Shown here: in pieces, positions 1 to 5,046 of the stretch
How the letters are laid out: each line of letters starts with the position of its first letter
Position numbering within the stretch: the stretch's first letter is position 1
NCBI GenBank assembly: GCA_031552355.1
Contig: JAVBMO010000011.1
Coordinates: 1 to 5,046, forward strand
Direction of reading: 5' to 3'
DNA length: 5,046 nt
Origin: JAVBMO01 sp031552355
Lineage (GTDB): Bacteria > Bacteroidota > Bacteroidia > Bacteroidales > P3
The notes under the pieces: model-generated
The model's database searches: none
Told to the model about the DNA's origin: nothing
What the model saw: the letters and a program-made list of their open reading frames with translations, nothing else
Made by a program: the position numbers and the translations under genes

Positions 1-1
1 T

Positions 2-217
2 TCGGCAGGTTTGAACTATTATTACTTTATTTCTACTTGTATTACGATTCTTCAAATGCTTATTATTCAAAAATTTGTTAGCGAAGAAAAATTAGAAGCA
101 AGAATCAAAGCCAACAGCCAAAAACCGGTAAAAAAATCGAAATTTATGGAACGGCTTGAACAAATGCAGAAACAACAAGAACAAATGGCAAAAAATCGCC
201 AAAAAATAAAAAAATAA
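2..217 (+). CDS. yidC: Membrane protein insertase YidC, C-terminal end (5' truncated by window edge)
   Basis: YidC/Oxa1/Alb3 proteins insert and fold inner-membrane proteins, alone or with SecYEG. Only the last 71 codons are in the window; the frame is open from base 2 and ends at TAA 215-217. Seen directly: SAGLNYYYF followed by a hydrophobic stretch (about residues 4-24 of the fragment), matching the final transmembrane helix of the family. A strongly basic, Gln/Lys-rich tail follows (KKSKFMERLEQMQ, then repeated KQQEQ-like units, ending KIKK). The GLNYYYF...ITILQ...I.KFV.EEKL pattern is what I recognise from Bacteroidota YidC, whose full length is usually about 600 residues, so nearly 90% lies upstream. 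In other bacteria such basic tails contact the ribosome; for this protein that is inference. The TTG at base 11 is an internal Leu codon, not a start. The downstream nhaD starts 25 bases after the stop, suggesting one transcript. Confidence 0.9.
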   Translation, partial: SAGLNYYYFISTCITILQMLIIQKFVSEEKLEARIKANSQKPVKKSKFMERLEQMQKQQEQMAKNRQKIKK

Positions 218-242
218 ATGTTTAACCTTAAAGTAAAATGTT

Positions 243-1613
243 ATGTTTCTTATAGTTATTGCCGTATTTGTAATTGGCTATGCATTGATAGCCCTGGAGC
301 ATCCTCTTAATGTCAACAAAACAGCGACTGCCCTCATTTTAGGCGTTGTTATTTGGACACTTTACGCTTTTGCCGGAGAATCTATTTTTTCAGTAACCGG
401 ATATGGCGCCAATTTCGAACATTTTAAATTACTGAATCCGGATAAAGGCTTTATGGATTTCATTACAAAACATGAAATGATAGAGCATCTTGGCGATATT
501 TCAGAAATTTTGTTTTTCCTATTGGGCGCCATGACCATTGTAGAAGTGGTGGACCAGCACAATGGTTTTGCCATTATTACAGACAAAATATCAACTCAAA
601 GCAAGTCTAAACTTTTGTGGATTCTTAGTTTTTTGACATTTTTCCTATCAGCAATTTTGGATAACTTGACAACGTCTATCGTTATGTGCGCTTTGTTGCG
701 CAAATTGATTGCCGACAAACAAGATCGCTGGTTTTTTGCCGGAATGGTAATTTTGGCAGCAAATGCCGGTGGTGCATGGTCGCCAATAGGTGATGTTACC
801 ACAATTATGTTGTGGATTGGCGGGCAAGTATCGGCAGTTAATATTATTTTGAAGACATTTGTTGCTAGTTTGGTTTGTATGGTTGTACCTTTGGCAATCA
901 TTTCTCTTAAGATGAAGGGTAATGTTGTGCGTCCGTCTTTGTCTGCGAACACAACAGATTGTGAATGTGAAAAAGAAGCATTGCCTCGTAGATTTAGCTC
1001 GTTGGTTTTTTGCATAGGAATAGGCGGATTGCTGTTTGTTCCTATTTTTAAATCTGTAACACATTTGCCGCCTTATTTGGGAATGTTGTTTTCGCTTGGC
1101 GTACTTTGGGTGGTAACGGAATTGCTTCATTACAAACATCCCGAACGTTGCCGGACTTATACTTGTACAAGCATTATCAGCAAAATAGATACTCCAAGTA
1201 TATTATTCTTTTTAGGGATTTTGTTGGCAGTGGCCGGTTTGCAGTCCATGGGGCATTTGAGTTTGCTCTCTAAAACTTTAGATTCTGCTTTCCAGGGAAA
1301 TATCTATGTGGTAAACATTCTGATAGGGCTTTTGTCGTCCATTGTTGATAATGTGCCTTTGGTGGCTGGTGCAATGGGTATGTACCCTGTATCTGTGTAC
1401 CCAATGGATCATACTTTTTGGGAATTTTTGGCCTATTGTGCCGGAACCGGCGGAAGTATCTTGATTATTGGTTCCGCTGCCGGAGTAGCTGTAATGGGAA
1501 TGGAAAAAATAGATTTTATTTGGTATTTGAAAAAAATATCTATTTGGGCTTTATTGGGCTATTTCTGTGGTGCAGTGGTCTTTTATCTTATGCAAATGTT
1601 CTTTTTTGCATAA
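243..1613 (+). CDS. nhaD: NhaD-family Na+/H+ antiporter, first tandem copy
   Basis: Predicted inner-membrane antiporter exporting Na+ (or Li+) for protons, in the ion-transporter (IT) superfamily; 456 residues, near full family length. ATG 243 is the only possible start: an in-frame TAA lies at 234-236 with no other start codon between. The protein is very hydrophobic, with about 11-13 membrane segments. The two halves carry related signatures. The N-half has DNLTT (D140, N141, T143, T144) and NAGGAWSPIGDVTT (N174, D184, T186, T187); the C-half has SSIVDNVPL (S365, D369, N370) and a Gly-rich GTGGS...GSAAGVAVMG (401-419). D140, N141, N174, D184, T186, T187, S365 and N370 appear, from memory of the family, to match polar residues shown by mutation to matter in Vibrio cholerae NhaD. 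A hydrophilic loop at about 226-250 holds an unusual CEC (C240, C242). An arsenite/citrate-type IT carrier is less likely given the SPIGDVTT motif. Substrate and pH range cannot be read from sequence. Confidence 0.93.
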   Translation: MFLIVIAVFVIGYALIALEHPLNVNKTATALILGVVIWTLYAFAGESIFSVTGYGANFEHFKLLNPDKGFMDFITKHEMIEHLGDISEILFFLLGAMTIVEVVDQHNGFAIITDKISTQSKSKLLWILSFLTFFLSAILDNLTTSIVMCALLRKLIADKQDRWFFAGMVILAANAGGAWSPIGDVTTIMLWIGGQVSAVNIILKTFVASLVCMVVPLAIISLKMKGNVVRPSLSANTTDCECEKEALPRRFSSLVFCIGIGGLLFVPIFKSVTHLPPYLGMLFSLGVLWVVTELLHYKHPERCRTYTCTSIISKIDTPSILFFLGILLAVAGLQSMGHLSLLSKTLDSAFQGNIYVVNILIGLLSSIVDNVPLVAGAMGMYPVSVYPMDHTFWEFLAYCAGTGGSILIIGSAAGVAVMGMEKIDFIWYLKKISIWALLGYFCGAVVFYLMQMFFFA

Positions 1614-1662
1614 TTTCGAAATCATATAAATGCATAATGTCTGACCATAAAACCACAATTAT
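1614..1662. other. Short gap between the two nhaD genes
   Basis: The 49 bases are A/T-rich. They hold a perfect 10-base palindrome, ATTTCGAAAT (1613-1622, starting on the last base of the nhaD1 stop codon). They also hold the second copy of an 8-base direct repeat, TGCATAAT (1607-1614 and 1631-1638). I find no convincing Bacteroidota promoter (TTTG near -33, TAnnTTTG near -7), no strong terminator hairpin and no Shine-Dalgarno sequence. The simplest reading is read-through from nhaD1 into nhaD2. Neither small repeat has a function I can support. Confidence 0.4.
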
Positions 1663-3024
1663 ATGTTTTTTGTAGTTATTGCCGCATTTATAGTGGGTTA
1701 TGCTTTGATAGCCCTTGAACATCCTATCAAAATCAGTAAAACGGCTACGGCTCTTTTTCTGGGCGTTACCATTTGGGTATTGTATGTTTTTGCCGGCGAA
1801 TCCATCTTTTCTGCTACAGGGTTCTTTGGCAATTTTGAACATTTTAAGTTGCTGAATCCCGACAAAGGATTTATAGATTTTGTAACAAAGCATGAACTTA
1901 TGGAGCATCTTGGCGATATTGCCGAGATTCTGTTTTTCCTGATGGGCGCCATGACGATTGTGGAGGTGGTGGATCAGCATAATGGATTTCAAATTGTTAC
2001 CAATAGAATTACTACCAAAAACAAGTCGAAATTATTGTGGATTTTGAGTTTTTTCACATTTTTCTTGTCTGCCGTTTTAGACAATATGACTACAGCCATT
2101 GTCATGTGTGCTTTGTTGCGCAAATTGGTCGCCAACAAGCATGACCGTTGGTTCTTTGCAGGAATGATAATTTTGGCATCCAATGCCGGTGGTGCATGGT
2201 CGCCCATAGGTGACGTTACTACAATTATGTTGTGGATTGGCGGACAAATATCAGCGGTAAATATTATTTTAAAAACATTTATTCCAAGCTTGGTTTGTTT
2301 ATTGGTACCGCTGATCATTATTTCCTTTAAAATGAAAGGCGATATTGCAAATCCCTCTTCGCAGGCAAACATAATAGATTCTGAAAAAGTTGTATTGCCT
2401 CGCAAAATCAGTTTGTTAATATTTTGCATAGGAATAGGCGGATTGTTATTCGTTCCTGTTTTTAAATCCGTTACACACCTTCCGCCTTATTTAGGCATGC
2501 TGCTTTCGTTGAGCGTACTTTGGATTGTTACCGAATTGCTTCATTACAAACATCCTCAACGTCGCGCATACACTTGTACAAGCATCATCAGCCGGATTGA
2601 TACGCCGAGTATTCTTTTCTTTTTAGGTATTTTGTTGGCCGTTGCCGGGCTTCAATCCATGGGACATTTGAATTTGTTGGCGCAAACTTTGGATAAAACT
2701 TTCCAGGGCGATATTTATGTGATAAACATTCTGATAGGCCTTTTCTCTTCGGTTATCGACAATGTTCCGTTGGTGGCAGGGGCAATAGGTATGTATCCAT
2801 TGTCGGTTTATCCGACAGACCACTCGTTTTGGGAATTTTTGGCTTATTGTGCCGGAACCGGCGGAAGTATTCTGATTATTGGTTCGGCTGCCGGTGTGGC
2901 CGTAATGGGCATGGAAAAAATAGATTTCATTTGGTATTTGAAGAAAATATCCCTTTGGGCATTGTTAGGTTATTTCTGCGGTGCAGGGACTTTTTATCTC
3001 TTACAAATGCTCTTTTTTGCATAG
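1663..3024 (+). CDS. nhaD: NhaD-family Na+/H+ antiporter, second tandem copy
   Basis: A second full-length NhaD-type antiporter, 453 residues, ending at TAG 3022-3024. ATG 1663 is the start: an in-frame TAA at 1648-1650 separates it from the only upstream in-frame ATG (1630), which reads just four codons to TGA. By hand alignment it shares about 366 of 453 aligned residues (about 80%) with copy one, with three single-residue gaps, all in hydrophilic loops. All signature residues are kept: DNMTT (D140, N141, T143, T144), NAGGAWSPIGDVTT (N174, D184, T186, T187), SSVIDNVPL (S362, D366, N367) and the Gly-rich GTGGS...GSAAGV segment. Both copies therefore look functional. Differences cluster in residues 1-60, 110-120, 196-250 and 338-352, including loss of the CEC present in copy one. 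Upstream bases are not shared with copy one. The gene sits 49 bases after nhaD1 and is followed by a strong hairpin. Separate ion preference, pH range or dosage are all possible and unproven. Confidence 0.93.
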   Translation: MFFVVIAAFIVGYALIALEHPIKISKTATALFLGVTIWVLYVFAGESIFSATGFFGNFEHFKLLNPDKGFIDFVTKHELMEHLGDIAEILFFLMGAMTIVEVVDQHNGFQIVTNRITTKNKSKLLWILSFFTFFLSAVLDNMTTAIVMCALLRKLVANKHDRWFFAGMIILASNAGGAWSPIGDVTTIMLWIGGQISAVNIILKTFIPSLVCLLVPLIIISFKMKGDIANPSSQANIIDSEKVVLPRKISLLIFCIGIGGLLFVPVFKSVTHLPPYLGMLLSLSVLWIVTELLHYKHPQRRAYTCTSIISRIDTPSILFFLGILLAVAGLQSMGHLNLLAQTLDKTFQGDIYVINILIGLFSSVIDNVPLVAGAIGMYPLSVYPTDHSFWEFLAYCAGTGGSILIIGSAAGVAVMGMEKIDFIWYLKKISLWALLGYFCGAGTFYLLQMLFFA

Positions 3025-3048
3025 CATATTAAGAAATTTGTACTTATC

Positions 3049-3088
3049 TAAGTGGATTTGAATGAATTTTGTTCATCAAATCCACTTA
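3049..3088 (+). terminator. Strong hairpin after nhaD2, probable transcription terminator
   Basis: The left arm TAAGTGGATTTGA (3049-3061) pairs perfectly over 13 bases with TCAAATCCACTTA (3076-3088). The stem continues, past one bulged A (3062), with TGAA (3063-3066) pairing to TTCA (3072-3075), closing a five-base loop TTTTG (3067-3071). It begins 25 bases after the nhaD2 stop, where a terminator for the yidC-nhaD-nhaD unit would be expected. No run of T follows the right arm (it continues AATATTC), so it is not a textbook intrinsic terminator. It could also be an mRNA-stabilising 3' end. Its loop side overlaps the ATG at 3062, an alternative priA start. Confidence 0.65.
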
Positions 3089-3101
3089 ATATTCAATATT
3101 C
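3088..3101 (+). repeat. Two adjacent copies of AATATTC before priA
   Basis: The 7-base unit AATATTC occurs twice without a gap (3088-3094, 3095-3101), directly after the hairpin and just before the proposed priA GTG start. It gives an A/T-rich leader of the sort that often precedes genes in Bacteroidota. I cannot assign it a role; with only two copies in AT-rich DNA it may be chance. Confidence 0.3.
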
Positions 3102-3106
3102 GTTCT

Positions 3107-5046
3107 GTGGAACCACTTACACTATTTGTCGACATTCTTTTGCCGCTCAGCCTGCAAGGGTATTATACTTACCGGGTTCCCCGTGAATATAATTCGCAAA
3201 TAAAAGTGGGGCAAAGGGTGGTTGTGCAATTTGGCGGAAAACGGATGTATTCGGCTTTGGTCCGAAAAATCCATCAAAATCCACCGAAAGATTACACTGT
3301 AAAATACATCTATTCTCTACTGGACGAGGAGCCTGTTGTCGAAGAAAAGCATTTTCTTTTTTGGGAATGGATTGCCCGGTATTATGTTTGTCCGGTGGGA
3401 AATGTAATGATGGCGGCGCTTCCTTCGGCTTTTCGCTTGGCAAGTGAAACCATGCTCACTATTCATCCCGATTTGGATACCAACACCACTGAATTATCGG
3501 AACATGAAACGGCTGTTGTAAATGCTTTGTTTCAAAAAAATACTTTATCTATTGCCGATGTGGCTAAAGTAACAGGTTTACAGCGGATTTTTCCCCTTCT
3601 GAAAACAATGATCGAAAAGAAAATCATTTTGATGGAAGAAGAATTACAGCAACGTTATGCACCCAAGATAGTACCTTGTGTAACTTTAAATTCCCTGTAT
3701 TCAGAGGAAGAGGAACTGAAAAAACTGTTCGATGAATTGGAAAGCAAAAAATCGTTGGAAAAGCAATTGATGATTTTGCTTCAGTATCTAAAACTTTTGA
3801 AACCGGACGAAACCGGTGTTCAGAAATCCGAATTGCTTTCGGGCGAAAATATTTCGCTTTCGGCATTAAATACCTTGATAAAGAAAGAAGTATTTGAATT
3901 GGTGTACAAAACCGAAAGTCGTTTGAAAGAGTTTAATAAAACGGTTTCGGCAGAAAATATTTGTTTGAACGATGAGCAGCAAGCGGTTTACAATCACATT
4001 TCAGAGCAGTGGCATGAAAACCCTGTAACTTTGCTGCATGGGGTAACTTCGAGCGGGAAAACGGAAATTTATATCAAACTGATTGATAAAGTGCTGAAAG
4101 AAGGTAAACAAGCTCTGTTTTTGCTGCCCGAAATAGCTTTGACAGCCCAAATTGTCAATCGTTTGAAACAATATTTTGGGAATAAATTGGGCGTATATCA
4201 TTCGCGATTCAGCAAAAATGAACGGGCAGAAGTTTGGTATAAAACCTTGGATGCGTCGGAAAATGGTTTTCAGGTTTTGCTTGGTGCACGTTCTGCCGTT
4301 TTTTTGCCGTTTCATAATTTGGGTTTGGTCATTGTGGACGAAGAACACGATACGTCCTATAAACAATACGAACCTTCGCCTTTTTACCATGCCCGTGATG
4401 CAGCCATTTATTTGGCTAAAACATTTGGCGCTAAAACTGTTTTGGGTTCGGCAACGCCTTCTGTCGAAAGTTTTTACAATGCGCAGGAAGGAAAATATGT
4501 TTTGGAAACCATGGAAAAACGCTTTGGCGGCACCTTGCTTCCCGAAGTGTTTGTTGCCGACATGAAAGAGGCGCAGGAAAGAAAAGAGATACAATCACAT
4601 TTCTCTTTCTTTTTGCTGGAACATATCCGAGAAGCTTTGGAAAACAAGGAACAGGTAATCCTGTTCCAAAACCGCAGAGGTTTTTCTGTTCGTGTGGAAT
4701 GCGACAAATGCCATTGGGTTCCGCAGTGTAAGAATTGTGATGTGTCAATGGTTTACCACAAGAATATTTACATGTTACGGTGTCATTATTGCGGCCACAC
4801 CATGCCCATTCCCGAAACTTGCCCGGCTTGTAATAGTCCGCAGATTAAGATGAAAGGCTTTGGTACCGAAAAAATAGAAGAGGAATTAAGTATTCTTTTC
4901 CCTGAAATTAATATTGCTCGTATGGATTTGGATTCCACACGATCCAAACAGGCCTATATGCAGATTATTTCCGATTTCGAAGACCGGAAAATAGATATTT
5001 TAGTAGGCACACAAATGGTTACCAAAGGCTTGCATTTCGACAATGT
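3107..5046 (+). CDS. priA: Primosomal protein N' (replication-restart helicase PriA), 3' truncated by window edge
   Basis: PriA recognises stalled forks and D-loops, unwinds the lagging strand and recruits the replicative helicase. The window holds 646 codons, perhaps 80% of the protein, with no internal stop. Domains, numbered from GTG 3107: 3' DNA-binding domain about 1-108 (FVDILLPLSLQG, VGQRVVVQFG); winged helix about 130-180; helicase lobe 1 from LNDEQQ (287), with Walker A GVTSSGKTE (312-320, K318), DEEHD (411-415) and GSATPS (447-452). The zinc-binding insert has eight Cys (C532, C535, C541, C544, C559, C562, C572, C575). Lobe 2 begins with GFGTEKIEEEL and reaches GTQMVTKG (634-641). 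Motif VI lies beyond the window. GTG 3107 is preferred because family members usually begin a few residues before the DILLPL-like strand. An in-frame ATG at 3062, directly after TGA 3059-3061, would add 15 residues (MNFVHQIHLIFNIRS) but lies within the hairpin. Identity is secure; the start is not. Confidence 0.95.
   Translation, partial: MEPLTLFVDILLPLSLQGYYTYRVPREYNSQIKVGQRVVVQFGGKRMYSALVRKIHQNPPKDYTVKYIYSLLDEEPVVEEKHFLFWEWIARYYVCPVGNVMMAALPSAFRLASETMLTIHPDLDTNTTELSEHETAVVNALFQKNTLSIADVAKVTGLQRIFPLLKTMIEKKIILMEEELQQRYAPKIVPCVTLNSLYSEEEELKKLFDELESKKSLEKQLMILLQYLKLLKPDETGVQKSELLSGENISLSALNTLIKKEVFELVYKTESRLKEFNKTVSAENICLNDEQQAVYNHISEQWHENPVTLLHGVTSSGKTEIYIKLIDKVLKEGKQALFLLPEIALTAQIVNRLKQYFGNKLGVYHSRFSKNERAEVWYKTLDASENGFQVLLGARSAVFLPFHNLGLVIVDEEHDTSYKQYEPSPFYHARDAAIYLAKTFGAKTVLGSATPSVESFYNAQEGKYVLETMEKRFGGTLLPEVFVADMKEAQERKEIQSHFSFFLLEHIREALENKEQVILFQNRRGFSVRVECDKCHWVPQCKNCDVSMVYHKNIYMLRCHYCGHTMPIPETCPACNSPQIKMKGFGTEKIEEELSILFPEINIARMDLDSTRSKQAYMQIISDFEDRKIDILVGTQMVTKGLHFDN

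Larger units (their letters stand above)
243..3024 (+). repeat. Tandem gene duplication (two diverged nhaD copies)
   Basis: Units 243-1613 and 1663-3024 align along their whole length in the same orientation. Similarity is confined to the coding sequence. The last 12 bases before the stop, CTTTTTTGCATA (1601-1612 and 3011-3022), are identical, and after the stop the sequences diverge at once. The sequences before the two ATGs also differ. The duplication is therefore not recent, since flanks have been lost or scrambled while the proteins were held under selection. No direct repeats or mobile-element ends flank the pair. Confidence 0.85.

Noticed and set aside
362..1139. Minus-strand open frames opposite nhaD1 (362-586, 596-1015, 648-1139)
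   Set aside because: They overlap each other and the well-supported nhaD1. Their translations are low-complexity shadows of membrane-protein codons, with no recognisable family.
1607..1638. 8-base direct repeat TGCATAAT and 10-base palindrome ATTTCGAAAT between the nhaD genes
   Set aside because: They are short and AT-rich, one repeat copy lies partly in coding sequence, and they match no operator I recognise; chance is a sufficient explanation.
1630..1644. ATG-initiated four-codon frame before nhaD2 as a possible leader peptide
   Set aside because: It is too short to be informative, with no attenuator-like structure after it.
1418..1675. Plus-strand frames 1418-1675 and 2829-3032
   Set aside because: Both are the same +1-type shadow of the conserved 3' end of nhaD. 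They resemble each other only because the parent genes do.
1588..2823. Minus-strand open frames opposite nhaD2 (1588-1992, 1698-1952, 1989-2429, 2623-2823)
   Set aside because: They are antisense shadows of nhaD2, paralleling those opposite nhaD1, with no start context or family match.
3025..3106. Bacteroidota promoter (TTTG ... TAnnTTTG) for priA
   Set aside because: TTTG occurs several times (for example 3037-3040 and 3068-3071), but no TAnnTTTG lies at the right spacing of about 19-21 bases.
3147..3866. Minus-strand frames 3147-3443 and 3624-3866
   Set aside because: They are antisense to the N-terminal and winged-helix parts of priA; no recognisable protein.
4001..4748. Open frames 4001-4594, 4431-4748 and 4474-4707 on the minus strand and 4176-4565 on the plus strand
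   Set aside because: All lie within priA, whose frame is continuous and carries every expected helicase and zinc-binding motif.
1..5046. A new defence, mobile or secretion system
   Set aside because: All four genes belong to well-known housekeeping or transport families, there is no unexplained coding space, and no composition shift or mobile-element ends were seen.

Overview
The window reads as ordinary chromosomal DNA from a member of the Bacteroidota, most likely order Bacteroidales. The base composition is AT-leaning (roughly 40% GC by eye). Gene starts sit behind A/T-rich stretches rather than clear Shine-Dalgarno sequences. The predicted proteins resemble the Bacteroidota branches of YidC, NhaD and PriA. 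All four genes lie on the + strand, and nearly all of the window is coding.

Layout: (1) 2-217 is the 3' end of yidC (membrane protein insertase): its last membrane helix and a very basic cytoplasmic tail. (2) After 25 bases comes a complete nhaD-type Na+/H+ antiporter gene, 243-1613. (3) After a 49-base gap comes a second complete nhaD, 1663-3024. It is about 80% identical in protein to the first by hand count, so this is a tandem paralogous pair. (4) A strong imperfect hairpin at 3049-3088 follows and probably ends the yidC-nhaD-nhaD transcript. (5) priA (primosomal helicase, replication restart) begins just after the hairpin, most likely at the GTG at 3107. It runs off the right edge inside the second helicase lobe, at motif V.

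How the genes relate: yidC, nhaD1 and nhaD2 are closely spaced and probably co-transcribed. YidC inserts polytopic inner-membrane proteins, and the two antiporters are such proteins that exchange cytoplasmic Na+ (or Li+) for external protons. That link is one of location and general function only; nothing shows a dedicated partnership. priA looks like a separate unit.

I see no tRNA or rRNA, CRISPR array, insertion sequence, integrase, attachment site or defence-type cassette, and no gap between genes longer than about 80 bases. I do not find a new system here. The points worth a second look are the tandem antiporter pair, the pattern of divergence between its copies, and the hairpin that overlaps an alternative priA start codon.
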